64,000 bases of DNA from Zingiber officinale (lineage: Eukaryota > Streptophyta > Magnoliopsida > Zingiberales > Zingiberaceae), in the NCBI RefSeq assembly GCF_018446385.1, contig NC_056000.1, positions 35,935,511 to 35,999,510 of the forward strand, in the 5' to 3' direction. Below the pieces are notes generated by a model that was not told where the DNA came from, ran no database searches, and saw nothing but the letters and a program-made list of their open reading frames with translations. Within the stretch, counting starts at the first letter, position 1. Each line of letters starts with the position of its first letter. Below are positions 32,832 to 44,853 of this stretch, in pieces. The translations under genes and the position numbers were made by a program.

Positions 32832-33390
32832 ATCAAATATCCCTCGCGCCGATCTGGCAGATGGGTCGCCCGATCGGACGAACTCTCGGGGCGCTGACCA
32901 CCTTGACCTTCTGCCGGGCATGCCCCATCCTAAACTCCCGGTGGTAAGGTCAGGCGGAGGATCGTACGGTAGAAGCTTCCGTTGTCTTGTCAGAGATATG
33001 CTCGGGCTGATAAGGTATGATGTCAGGGACGCTTTACTGACACGTCCTTTCACGGTAAGCCTTGAGAAGCATGCACACCTTGACAAGCTTACACGCGCGC
33101 TCCCCGAGGCCCTATATAAGGAGCCCTAAAGCTTCTTCGGAGGTATGTTCACTACTGTGGCTACAGTTATGTTGTTGCTCTTTTCTCTTCTCTACTTCAT
33201 TCTCCTACCGCCGGTGACTGACTTGAGCGTCGGAGGGCCATCACTTGGAAATCCCTTGCTGGCTCGGCACTAACGACTTGTGGTTGTAGACTTAGTTCAT
33301 TGGAGGTCCACGCCATCTTCAGTTTACATCTAGTCAACGTGAGCGCCATCTCTCCAGCGTCCGTCGACTCGGACATGATCACTAATTATG
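32832..33390 (+). mobile_element. Gypsy-like LTR fragment with promoter
   Basis: It contains CCTATATAAGGAGCCC at about 33111, and, downstream, TTCTCCTACCGCCGGTGAC and TGACTTGAGCGTCGGAGGG, a combination I know from plant Tat/Athila-type gypsy LTRs. GC-rich compared with its surroundings. No internal domain follows, so it is a solo or partial LTR. Fossil. Confidence 0.6.
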
Positions 33391-34240
33391 TTCATAATTT
33401 TTTTCACCACTATTATCTTAAGAGTTATAATTTTATCCCATTTTCTAACTATTTTTATAATTTCATCCTTTAATGAACTATATACAACAATGTCCACTTC
33501 ATTTCTTGCTTTACTTATTTTTGTGTATCATAACTTAAAACCTGAACTTTCAATTATTTTTATCTTCTCAATTTACCATTTAGTCTCTTATATACATAAA
33601 ATACTAATTCTTCCTTAATCATCGTATCTACTACCTCTATTAATTTGCCAGTGAGAGTTCCTATATTTTATATTCTAAATTTTAGACTATTAATTTTTCT
33701 ATCATATTTGTTCTTATCCAACCTATGATGTGAGAATTCTTATTTATTTAACACTATACTCAAATTCTTGTGGAGATGTAGCGGTTCTTATAGATACATT
33801 ACAGTCGGACTCTGTAATATGAACTCTTACATATTTAATATTACATCCTGAGTTTTGAAAATATAACAATATTTGTCTGAGACGTTCTAGTCTAATCCTA
33901 GAACACGTTCTTTCGTGGAATAATATAATATTAATAGAATAATTTAATAAATTTATTCATTAAATATTTATCATATCTTTAACATTAACTAATAATATAA
34001 CATAATATTTTTTTTTATCCGAACTTAAATCGACTCTGACTAACTCATTATGAACCGAATTTTACCGCATGAGATATGAGATAGAAATGTCAAACAATGT
34101 ATTTAAAGGCAATTGTCATTTTACCAGGCCCGGGGGTGATCGTGTTCTTTTAAATAAAAAAACTAAAAGAAGGGTTCATGACAATTTTTTTTAAAAAAAA
34201 ATCTATTTTGCTTTTTATCCAATTATTAAAGCGTCGGCCT
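33391..34240. other. Intergenic, nothing recognised
   Basis: AT-rich, with short T-rich reading frames that show no conserved residues. Confidence 0.5.
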
Positions 34241-34270
34241 ATTTAGTATTGGGCCGCACCATATGGATCA

Positions 34271-34285
34271 GCCCATTTAGGGTTT
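34271..34285 (+). promoter_or_regulatory. Site II plus telo-box upstream of PTST2 gene
   Basis: GCCCATTTAGGGTTT holds a GCCCA element (complement TGGGC) joined to TTAGGGTTT. A second TGGGCC lies at 34250. This pairing is known from plant housekeeping promoters. Confidence 0.45.
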
Positions 34286-34637
34286 GCACCTCTGGATGCA
34301 AGCCACGGATGACTCGTGTTCCACTGCTATTTTTAGTTCGGTTCCTTTCCCGAAAAGGACTAGAGATCTTCACTTTGTCGCCTGCCCCCGATCCATTCCC
34401 TTATCCACAGAAGCCTCCTTATCTTCTTCTTCCAGCTCTTCCTCCTCCTGGCCATTTCCACAAGCACATTGCCTTCCTTTCCCCTCCCGTCGTCGCTTTC
34501 TCGCCTTCTTTGTCTCGTCACTCGTGCCCACGTTGCCTCTCTTGTCAAGGAAGCAAGCTCTAAAGGCGCGACCTTTGCCGGACAGCCGTCCTCTTTATAA
34601 ATTTCAAGGCTCGCGGCTAGTGGGGCGATGCAGCGAC

Positions 34638-37600
34638 ATGTCTTTCATCCTCCCCTCTATCCCTAAACCCAGATTCCGGCCTCAATTTGGTCCCGGCATC
34701 GATTCTTTGTCGGTTTCCGGCCCGCGCAGGCGCCGAGTTCGTTGTGGTCTAATTGCCAAAATCGCACCTTTAGCAGTTTCCGTTCCGGCTGGAATTTGTT
34801 GCGGTGCGAGCGTCAAGATCGAGTCTTTTGGACTTTTCGAGGGCTCGAGGACGAGAGTTTTTGGTAGGAGAAAGAAGAGGAAAGAGGCGGCGGATGCATT
34901 CGAGGCAGGTAAGAGGAGTGCGAACGTGGAAGCTGAGATTTACGAATTCATGCAAAACTCAGCGAAGCCGACAGATTTTCCTACCAAGCTGGAGCTCGTC
35001 GCGGCTGGGAGGGCAGATTTAGTGGAGGCTGTGGTAGCTCAGGGCGGATGGCTCGCTTTTGGCTGGGACCTCGATGACAATGAGGTGGAGTTTCCCATTG
35101 ACGAGGGCGTTACTGTAACTGTTCTGCCAAGCAAAAGTGAAGCTGCAGAAGATGGTAGAGTCTACCAAGAGAGGGTTTCTAATGGCTCCGACGACTGCCC
35201 TTCCACACCATCTTCTTCAGGAAGAACATTGTGAGTGGGAGATGCGCTTGCTGAGACAATTTGTTGCTACTTTATTTTCCTTTTAATTTACTTTTTTTGA
35301 TTGATTTTCTATATTTTTCAGGGAGACAGCGGAGCAGGAAGAGGGTGGTGGGGTTGAGGGAATATTGAGCAGGCTGAAAAAAGAAAGGAACTTGTCTTTG
35401 ATAACAAGTGGGAAGGTAGTGAATGGTCTGGATTCATACACAAAACCTATAGTCGATCGAGACGGTACAAGTGAGTTTATACATTTCAGTTTCTGGCATA
35501 TATCTGCTAATTTTCCATGACACGAACAAAATTATACATGCTTCGCTTCTATAATCTTAAACATTTTAGACCCAACTAAGATATGTTCTTCAGTGCAATG
35601 AATAGTGAAGGTTTAAGTATGTGCTTGTTCTTATCATGTATACAACAACAACCAAGCCTTATCTTTCTAGGTGAGGTCGGCTATATAGATTTTTTACATC
35701 ATTGGGCTCTATCCCTTACTATATCATCATCTATACTTAAATTAATTTTTGTTCTTATCGTGTATCAAGGTTTAAAATTTTGATCCATGCTAGAAGTTCG
35801 ATTTATGACTGGAACGATCGAGTTTCGGTACTGTATCACACTATACCGATATGCTTTTGATATTTTTTAAATATAAAATATATTAATTAAAAATATTTTT
35901 ATTGATATTTGATCGTTGAAGATGTTTATTATTGAGTTATATTTGAAATGTAATGTTGACTTTAAGTTAAAAGGGTTATTTTTTTTCTCTATTTATCTTG
36001 TAAAGAGGTAAGCAAGGAAGAAAAAAGTTAATAAGGGAGAAGAATTAGATGTTAGAAAATAAAAATTTAACCTAAATATTAAAAAAAAACCAGGGAATCG
36101 CAATAGCCTCCATGATCTTGTGGGATTGCAATAGTCTCTGTGACCCGCGGAGGTCGCGACAACCTCCATGACCTGTGGAGGTCATGATAGCCTCCGCAAA
36201 TTTGAGGAGGCTATCATGAGTTGCGGTGGTTTGCAGTGCTGGTGCCTATGCCTGTGCAGGGCAGAATAATAAATTCTGCTTGCGTTGCTTGGCACGATAT
36301 GAAATTTCCTTCCATGTCATGAATAACCGAAATGATAAATACAATAAAAATTAGTTTTGAGAATTAAAATTATTATGAAAGAAAATAAATAAAAGAGAAA
36401 TCAACCTATCGCGCAGGTTGATATTTACAATTAAACAAATAATAACCAATAAAATAGATTAAAATTACTATTTAAAAATAAATATTTTTTTTTAAAAAAA
36501 TTAAAGTAATTCATATAATTCTCACGTGTGCAGAGTAAATCTGATCTTGAACTACACCAGTTTTGAACCCAACATTCACTAAAACACAGAATATTAGAAA
36601 ATCACTGCCATGGTGCACATCTATGGTTCTTCACAAGTTTTTTAATTTTTCATGAGGACCTTTAGGAGGGTCCAACTCCTAGCCGCAACCTTATATCGGT
36701 CCCCATATAAGAGACACCTACCAAGGATTTCTAGAGTAACATCTCATGGAAATTATCTTTTTCAGAGTTTTCTGAAGCAAAGCCGTCCCTTTTCTATGTA
36801 AGTATGAGTCATTACCATAGGAATCGGGGTGTGAAGATTCTCATCATAAAGAACTATATAGGTTTTTACATTTTTAATTACTTTTACGACCAACCAATTG
36901 GCTTGATATTACTTCATTAAATATCCATCAACGAGTCGTCCATCATAAATGTTGGGTTGCCACTGTTGGAAGACCCATTATAGATAACTCTTCATTCCAC
37001 CCAATGATTTTAAGATCACAATCCTATTTTAGCCTTTTAGTAAGATGAGGAGAAGATTAGAGAGAAAGTTGGGTTGCATTTATTGAGGGGAAAAGACATG
37101 TTTTAAGTGGTACGGATATGTACTTAAACGACCAATAAATACTCTAGTTAGGCGATGTGAGATTATGATAAATATGCATATCAAACAAGGAAAATAAAAA
37201 AAGACTTGTTTAGTAATAATAAAATAAGATAAAATTTATTTAAATATAGAGGGAATAGAGCTCAATGATGTAAAATGATCCATATAACTAACCTCATTTA
37301 GTGGAATAAGGCTTGGTTATTGTTGTTGATGAGAGAGACAGTCACACACAATTCTGAACTGTTCGTTCTCCCTCCCTCTCTCTCTCTCTCACACACAGAC
37401 ACAGACACAGAGCATGTTGCCACAAGTAGAAATTTGGCATGTGCACAACTAAGACAAACATGATAAATAATTATCATTGTACTCAATGAGTAACTTGACT
37501 AGCATGAAGAGCTATTTGCAATTGTTATAGTGCTCAATTGAGTATTTATGAATCATAATTCAAAGTTATGCTAAACACAAGACAAATCAAATTAGCCTCA

Positions 37601-40052
37601 ACTTATTTTCCATAAATTTTAGTTATAAGCAAGCTATCATATTTATTGAATAATTATTCATGTAAAATCATGCTAGTATTTTATAAGACAAATAAATTTA
37701 TCTAACATCTTTGTAATTAACTAATTTCATAGCTCACAAGATCATTTCATATATAAATATGGTGCGGCATTTATTTGATTTTAACTACAAAGGTTTTAAC
37801 TAAAAAAAAATTGAAAATTATCAAGGCTAATCAAGTTGCTAATGTCCAATTTCATGCATTTAACCAAGTATCAAAAACATATCCAGTGTAAGATAACATT
37901 ATAGCACATATATAAAGCATGGAGTTGTTTTATTTTAAATACACATTTAGTTATAAACATGAGCCGTATCCACCTCTCACGTTTTTAATGTATGAAAAGC
38001 TATTATATGAAAGAACCCTATAAAGATATATACAATTTATGGGTTTTAGGGTTTAGGGTTTAATGATTTTTTTTAATAAAATAGAATAAAATTACCAGTT
38101 AAATAAATATATTTATTTGAATTTTAAAATAATTCCAACAATTCAATGATCCAAATATGTGAACTAGTTTTTTATGATGGAAGAATTATCTCATTGAGTT
38201 ATAGGAACATCCATATTTATCTGAGTGAGCTCAATCTTATATTATTGAGTTATGAATATTGATTTCGATACATCAATCTGATTCATCTCTTATCTTTTTG
38301 TTTCTAATCTCATACATCTAAGCAAGTATCTTGTGCAATGGTTTTTTGTCAAGTTTCGTTATTCCTTGTTGGTGCTAGTTCAAAAAAGTAGGAGCAATTA
38401 CTCCATTCTTTATTAGTAGTCATTTTTAGATATCTAGTCATATTTGCCAATATTTTGGTTTCTGAAAATCTTTGTTTGCTTAAATTTTGATGGAAGTTAC
38501 TTTTCCAAATGCAGAATTAGTTGCTCGTAAACTTGATATTCAGAGTAATGCAGGAAATACTAGATCCAAGTCATCAGAATCTCAAATGGTCGAGGCAAAT
38601 AATACGAAATTCAAAGTTGTCAATGGCACAAAAGGTGCATTTCCTGACACGTGGAGGAATTGGAGTCTTCAAAGAGCTGGCTTTTCTTTGACGGACTTTG
38701 AAGGTAATTTACAGCTGCCGTTGCATTTTAATGTATCCGTAGTGTTAAAAACTTTGTGTTTTTCAGCTGCTGAGATTGTCCCCAATGACGATGGAAGGCT
38801 CTCAGAAGAGCACTGTTTAGATGTTGAAGCTTCTAGTAATGAGTTTCATAAACAAGCGCAGAACAACATGTCTTATAAAGGAAGAGATGAAGTGGTAGTG
38901 GACAAAAGTAAGATACTTGCACGTCTTCAGCGATTGGAGGAGGATCTTAACTCTGCTGCTCACATATTACAAGCTAGAGTCAATGGTGCTACTTCCCAAA
39001 AGGTTTGTCATGTCTTTCTACATGTAGCAATTTTTTTTCCCTTTTTTTTTTTAAAATAATGTGAACCTATTTCTCATAATTGGCTGAATTTGCGAGTGTG
39101 TGTTTCGTACATTGTTCTTTCATTTCGTTTGTTTGTTTGTTCAACTATTATCGTCATATTTGTAATATTGGAGAAATTTTATAATTTCAACTGCTATTCT
39201 CATTCAGTTCTGGTTCTTCAGCACCAAGAAAACTCATTAGATGAGCTGCATAGTCTTTCTGATGTTTGGGAATTCCAAGAAACTGAAATTATGAAAGCTC
39301 GAGATAAGTTGAGGTCTATTCGAGCAAAATTGACTGTTATAGATGGAAAACTGTCACTCGAGATCAGGTTTGCTATTCAAAGCTCGGCTTCAAATCTTTA
39401 CTGAATTCTTGTCATACATGTAATGTTTGGATTTTGTGTGTAGAGAAGCACAGAAAATAGCCGAAGAGAAACAAAGTAGTATTACTGCTGCTCAAATGGC
39501 TTTGTCACTCCTTCGTACAACCTGTATTGTCTGGCCTAATTCTGCTTCAGAGGTTTTACTTGTGGGATCTTTTGATGGATGGGCTAATCAGGTAAAAATT
39601 TTCTCCTGCTTTAAATTTTTGGTTTGCATAACGTATGTAAGTTGAGCAATATACGAAAATAAACCCCAATCGAGTTATCTTATTTGTTACATTAACTATC
39701 CTAACACACTGTCTAGTTCCAACTAGGTACTTGCATCCATTGTTTTCAAATAGTTTTTCTTTTCATGAGCATAATCTAACAATGCAATATATTGTACTCA
39801 GAGAAGGATGGAACGATCAAACTCAGGCATCTTCTCTTTGCAGCTAAAGTTGTACCCTGGAAGATATGAGGTTAGCAACAGAGTTTTTATTGGTAACAAT
39901 CTTCTTTATGAATCCGAAGCATGCTTGGGCTCGATATATCTCTCGCTTTGACACAGATCAAGTTCATTGTTGATGGTGTATGGAAAATTGATCCATTGCG
40001 CCCTACTGCGCACAACAATGGTCACGAGAATAATCTCCTCATGGTCGATTGA
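34638..40052 (+). CDS. PTST2: PTST2/FLO6-like plastid starch-initiation protein with CBM48
   Basis: Eight exons: 34638-35230, 35322-35470, 38515-38703, 38767-39002, 39222-39367, 39444-39591, 39802-39870, 39957-40052; phases agree throughout, 541 residues. Members bind maltooligosaccharides and starch synthase 4 (PTST2) or isoamylase (FLO6) in plastids and help start starch granules. The N terminus (MSFILPSIPKPRFRP...) is basic and Ser-rich like a transit peptide. A conserved DFPTKLELVAAGRADLVEAV block is at about 113-132, WRNWSLQRAGF follows in exon 3, coiled coil spans about 356-460, and the C-terminal CBM48 spans about 468-541 (LLVGSFDGWANQ, LYPGRYEIKFIVDGVWKIDP, NNGHENNLL). The last segment fits PTST2/FLO6 better than PTST3, from memory. 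Intron 2 is 3044 bp and full of repeats. Upstream in-frame codons from 34284 exist but are unlikely to be coding. Confidence 0.85.
35640..35760 (-). mobile_element. RTE LINE 3' tail in PTST2 intron 2, minus strand
   Basis: ACAACAACAACCAAGCCTTA, TCTAGGTGAGGTCGGC, TATATAGAT and TTGGGCTCTATCCC form the familiar reverse tail of plant RTE LINEs with a (CAA)n start. Confidence 0.75.
36108..36250. repeat. GC-rich inverted and direct repeats in PTST2 intron 2
   Basis: Repeated GCCTCC, GGAGGTC and GGAGGC modules (GACCCGCGGAGGTCGCG, GACCTGTGGAGGTCATG, ATAGCCTCCGC) fold on one another. They stand out sharply from the AT-rich intron and are probably part of an unrecognised transposon (roughly 35770-36330). 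Confidence 0.55.
36990..37335 (+). mobile_element. RTE LINE 3' fragment in PTST2 intron 2, plus strand
   Basis: Degenerate FKWYGYVLKRP and RRCEIM residues (about 37105-37155), then AATAGAGCTCAATGATGTAA, CTCATTTAGTGGAATAAGGC and a short TTGTTG tail. The order matches the end of plant RTE LINEs and the 22290-22830 copy. Confidence 0.7.
37366..37412. repeat. CT/CA microsatellite
   Basis: A (CT)n run followed by ACACACAGACACAGACACAG. Confidence 0.9.
38040..38064. repeat. Short telomere-like repeat
   Basis: GGGTTTTAGGGTTTAGGGTTT, about three units of plant telomere type, inside PTST2 intron 2. Confidence 0.8.
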
Positions 40053-41051
40053 AGTTCATGTTCCCGGTATGATTTTTGTTCATCATGTTCTTTGCGGCCG
40101 AGAGCTGACATATGTGGGATGTTTTTCTTTTGTGCTTTTGATGCAAAATAGTTAAACAAGTTGTTACCGCTTTCACTCGGTACATTTCTTGGATACTAAA
40201 ATTGTTAGATGCTCATTGGCGTCTATAAACATCAGATGGCATACAATTCGATCCATGGATTTAATGGAAACTCAAATTTATAGGATTATCTCTATCCTTA
40301 CAAACATTTACGAGAACATATTGGAACTTACTATCACAAAATCAAGATAGTGAGTCGCATGGACGAGTGGAAAAAAACTCTTTATGATGGTGTAAGCTAA
40401 ATAATCAGATACATCTCGTGGCTGTGCGCGCCGAAGAATCTAAGTGAACCTCAACAATTGCAGCGCTGCAAAATCAGATGAAGGCATTTGTTCCTATGGA
40501 TCTTTCAACTTACACCAATGGTTTGTGTGTTGCTACCTTCTGGTATCACTGTGCATGTTGACTGAAGACATTGTTATCGCCTTATATTGTGTGCATGTCT
40601 ACTCATCCTCTTGTGTGCATGCCTACTGATCCTCTTACAACCACGTTACGACTGCTCTAGCAAGATGTAAATTTTTTATATGGAATCTTGTAAAACTAAA
40701 TGAGCAACTCAATAAGCTCAATAATGTAGATTAAAAGTTGTAATACATCAAGCTCCATAAGTTCAAATCCGTTTTTGGCATTGGGTGTGGATCAAGCTTG
40801 ATAAGCTTCATAACAAACTCATTAGAACATAAATCTTAGAACTCAACGAAGCAACTCAACTACAGCTCAATCAACTTCTAACAGAAAAAAAATTGTCCAT
40901 CGTTTCGCTTATAATAGTAATTGATAATCTTTCTCGAGACATCACCTTAGGGACATAACAAATTTAGGTGGATTTCTGAATGTAATTTTACATGGCTATA
41001 GATAAGTAACCTTAATCCAGGGAATTTAACAATCCCGACTCGGTATTCATT
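40053..41051. other. Convergent 3' region of PTST2 and bHLH genes
   Basis: The presumed 3' UTRs meet here. No other exon or repeat recognised. Confidence 0.5.
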
Positions 41052-44000
41052 TTAGGAGTGAGAAATGTGTTTGATTATGTCACTCTCTCTAGCGCACCAC
41101 CAATCTGCATATGAAGCCAATCTGTTGTCGAATTTTGATCGAATTCTCGTCTCATGCGGAGTGTATGTCAAACGGGAAATGGTGTCATGTCCCTGCGCAG
41201 CAAACTGAAATACAGAGGCTATGTATCAGGGTGATTCCATGATAAGAAAGGTTAAGGAATGAAGTTCTCGTATCAAATAAAACGATCAACACAAACAATA
41301 AGCAGCAATCAAGACAAACACAAACTACGACCAAGTCAATTTCAAGCTAAGTTTCATGCTTAAGAATCATGACTAAGTGTATTTCAGATGATAGCAACAC
41401 ACCATTCCATAAAAAATATATTATGTCTAGCAAGAAATCTGCGGTAGAAAAGGCAGACAAACAGATAGAACCATAATTTGGAGATGAAGAATGACCATTG
41501 ATAAGCTTAACCAACGTTTATATATTAATGTCCTCGGAAAGAAGAACTGCATTCCACCTGTATCACACTAATAACTATCCCTTAGAACAATCCTACTGTT
41601 GAGTAGTTAGTTGGCAGTGACTTCAGAGGTTATGCACTCATAAGAAGGAACTCGATAAATTATGCAGAGACAACATGTCGACCATACAATCGTCGTATAC
41701 ATTTCAAATGCAATTAGTCTAACTGTTGAAAATAATTTGTTTACAAAGTTCTCATACGAGCAGCAAACAAAAGGCAACATTGTTGTTCGAATATTATATA
41801 TTCTGACAAACAAATAGCAAAATGTTAAACATTTTGACTTACATCTTTAGAGGTGGGTACTTCAAAACCTGAATTCATACTAGTAGTGACAGCTTCAAGC
41901 TTCAATGATAGGAACTGCATAATAACATCAAAATACCTCTGTAGTATAGGTTAAAATTCAAAACCTACAGATAATCAAGTAAGCATACCTCGACCTGGTG
42001 CTGTAGAGCCTGAATGTAATTTATTATCTCATCCAGAATAGATGCTTTGCCAATTACCTACTTATATGAGAAATCTCAATTAAAATGAAAAACACAATGC
42101 CTCTCAAGTACATGATATCTAGCAGCGAGTAATTTTATACTTTATTGTGCACCTTATTACAACCTGGCACCAAATCCTCAAGAATTTTCATTCGCTCACT
42201 TATCTTCTCTCTCCTTGCCTGCAAGCAATTCAAATGGCAATAACAAAGTTAAAGTAGCTGAATAATATTCAATAATATCTCAAATTTCTTGGTTGACCCC
42301 CAAGGTATATTGACCAAAACCCAAGTATGAAACTGGACTGTTTTGATTACAACAGTAAGCTAAGACTATAACGAGCATGCTCACTCTTTCAGCCAGGCTG
42401 TGGCTGTCTGTTGCTTGACCTCTCCTGGCCCTCACGTGGATGTAGTTTTGCTTTGGTAGCTCAGCTGGTTGAGAATTTTGGTCATTTAACTTATTACAGA
42501 TGCCTGAATTTGCCTCCACCTCAGTTTTTATATTGCCATTCTCGTCAGTGTTCATGCCCTTGAGGCGTTTAGCTTCATGATCCATCTTGAGAGCAAAGCA
42601 TTCAGTTATTAAGTAGTCAAAATGCAACAACAGAAGAAATAACCTTATGATCAAATAACAAAAGTTCGCCAAGATCAATTGGTCAGTTAAACATTCAGAA
42701 GTTATATTTGTTCTTGTTGTTCTTCCATAATGGTAAATAACAAACCTGTTTTTTTTTTTTTTTTTCTTGTTATCCAGAGAGCCTGTTTTCTGTTTGTTTG
42801 ACATTTAGGTAATGTTTAACCTATTGGTATACATCTTAAATCACTTCAATTTATTAAATTAAAGAGACTCATCAACACAATTTTTTAGAATGATTTTCAT
42901 TACGATTGCCAAGGTGTAAACAAGTGGCAAAAGGCGAAGCGCTTGCCCCAGCACCCCCGCCAGCCTGCCCTGGGACCAACACGGAGGAGATAAATCACGG
43001 TGACTAAGGAGGTAAGTGGATGAGGGGTGAGTTATATGGGGTGCAGAGATTTACGCCCCACTAGCCCTGAGGTTCGACCCCTCGACCTCAAGTGGCAAAC
43101 CTCCATCTAGGGCTGTAAATGAACCAAACATTTGTAAACAAGCTTGATGTTTGGTTTGGTAAGAGCTTGCTTATGTTCGTTCAATATACACAAGATCAAT
43201 TAAATAAATAAGTTTGAACAGCTCGTTAAACTAAACAAACGAGCTTGAACGCATATGTGTTCAGCTCGTTAATGTTCGTGAACAACGTTCGAGAACAATG
43301 TTCACGAACCATGTTCATTAATAAAACTCTTATCAATATGCTAAATAAACAAAAAATAATAAAATAAAATAAACATATAAGTTTGAATTATCAAGCTCAA
43401 TAATCAATCAAACAAGTAAAAGTTTCAAACAATCAAACAAGCTTGAATTGAGAGCTCGATAACATCTAAACGAACTAAGCTCGAACCAAACTCAAGACAA
43501 GCTTGAATTGAGAGCTTGATAACATCTAAATGAACCAAGCTCAAGCCAAGCTTCAAACAAGCTCAAGCTCATAAAAAAAAAACCAAGCCAAGCTTGAACA
43601 ATCATTTCAAAGGCTTGCTTCATTTTAAGCTCGGCTTGGCTTGGCTCGGTTATCTTATCAAACAAGCTTGAACACCTCAAAACTCGGCTCGGCTTGTTTA
43701 CAGTCCTAGCTCCATCCACTTACCACTTTAGCTATGCTCGTGGCAGCTTTACTAAAGTAGGTGCAACACAAGGACTTTCTAGGGGTCACCCATCCTAGTA
43801 CCGCTCTTTCCCAAACACGATTAACTTCGGAGTTCTGATGGGATCCAGTGCATTAGTGCTAGTATGATCGCATCAAGCCAAGGCGTAAACAATCATACAA
43901 AAGAGGTTGCTTATCACTGCTTCTTCTTGCTCCGTCCTTTCCTATACATTTGCTAACTGACATTTGTTTACTGCTTTTATATTTTTTTTCTCTAGCTACT

Positions 44001-44853
44001 CTAGAAACTATTAACACAGAAGGTCAGATGCTGAGGTAGAAATTAACACAGAAGGTCAGATGCTGAGGTAGACCTTGTTGCTGTGTCATTAAGCTGTGTA
44101 TCTTCTCTAGAACTGCCAATGCAAACTCCATCATTGATACGAACTATTCAAATTCTACCCAAACCTGAGATTATAAATGACCAGTCATTAGCTTTCTAAA
44201 GTCCAAGAATGTTTAATGATCTGGACTAAAAGAGAATTTTCATTACGACCTTCCATGTGAAAAAGCTAACATGGACCAAAAATGTTCCCCTGAAAAAGTT
44301 GTGAACTTCTACACTTCAATGGAATGCACCTTTGCTTGCACCTCCAACACAAAGTTACAGAATCTTCATTTGACACTACTCTTTCCTTATTTTATATTTA
44401 CATAAGAAGATTGCTATGACAAATTTATTATGAGAGAATTTAGCATTTCTTATTTACTAAACTAAACTCTTCTGACAATTATATTTATATTGCTAAGGTT
44501 ACTACTAAAAAGAACCATGAAGTTTAGCAAATCAGTGTATAATAAGAAACAATGCTTGAATTATTGTTGTTTAGTAGCAAGAAATGAATTACTTCTACAC
44601 TTCAAAGCTCCAAATTTAAGCTAATTTAAGCAAGTAACCAACCGAACGAGACAGAAATCATCAATACCAAGTCATGGGCATACTTGGGCGAGTCCTCCTC
44701 AGACGAAGCCAACTCCTTCCTCTTCCGCCTCCCCTTGACGCACCGCTCCCTCTTCTCGGTGCCCAATGGATTCCCCGCCGACGCCCCACTGCCCGGACGC
44801 CGGATCGCAGGCCCTAGGCCCGGGGCCCCTCCGGCCACGGGGAAACTCCACAT
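41052..44853 (-). CDS. bHLH transcription factor, bHLH79/BPE-like, with shifted C terminus
   Basis: Six exons (minus, in gene order): 44853-44668, 42585-42385, 42218-42153, 42057-41989, 41914-41843, 41204-41052, all phase 0, 248 residues as read. It is a nuclear factor binding E-box/G-box DNA as a dimer. Before the domain stands YIHVRARRGQATDSHSLAER. The basic region has the His124-Glu128-Arg132 set of G-box binders, followed by ILEDLVPGCNK, the loop and ASILDEIINYIQALQHQVEFLSLKLEA (helix 2 and leucine-rich part). Relatives end with a WLHMQIGG..ER.T peptide. Here that peptide (DWLHMQIGGALERVT, stop 41077-41075) is present but in another frame. From about 41146 the read frame instead continues through unrelated residues to 41052. 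A two-base loss in an AGAGAATTC-like site, or an assembly error, would explain it. Start MWSFPVAGG. Confidence 0.82.
42925..43758 (-). mobile_element. SINE family B, minus strand, split by a hAT MITE
   Basis: Minus strand: the head GCATAGCTAAAGTGGTAAG (A-box-like) lies at 43717-43758. After the MITE come the B-box-like GGGTCGAACCTC, ATCTCTGCACCCC, GTGATTTATCTCCTCCGTG and the 3' end CTTCGCCTTTTGCCAC at about 42930. Lies in bHLH intron 1, same orientation as the gene. Confidence 0.7.
43108..43708. mobile_element. hAT-type MITE, 601 bp, inside a SINE
   Basis: The ends are TAGGGCTGTAAATGAACC and, on the complement, TAGGACTGTAAACAAGCC. They are flanked by CCTCCATC (43100-43107) and GCTCCATC (43709-43716), 7 of 8 equal. 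The body is a long imperfect palindrome of AGCTCG and GAGCTTG modules. Nonautonomous hAT family well known in plants. Confidence 0.85.
43760..43875 (-). pseudogene. 5S rRNA-derived sequence
   Basis: Minus strand: GATGCGATCATACTAGCACT, AATGCACTGGATCCCATCAG, AACTCCGAAGTTAATCGTG, TACTAGGATGGGTGACCCC and GTGTTGCACC, in the order of a whole plant 5S gene. Several substitutions differ from the plant consensus, including in the internal control region, and no T-rich terminator follows. Directly downstream comes the head of the SINE at 43758. It may be a 5S pseudogene, the 5S part of a Cassandra-type LTR, or part of a composite SINE. Confidence 0.8.
44009..44072. repeat. 32 bp direct repeat, two units
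   Basis: ATTAACACAGAAGGTCAGAT followed by GCTGAGGTAGA occurs twice in tandem in bHLH intron 1. Confidence 0.9.

Noticed and set aside
34284-34637. 118 extra residues in front of the PTST2-like protein
   Set aside because: Ser-rich and low-complexity, and overlapping the telo-box. The ATG at 34638 gives a plausible transit peptide and family length.
43492-43719. 75-residue minus-strand frame
   Set aside because: Formed by the palindromic modules of the hAT MITE.
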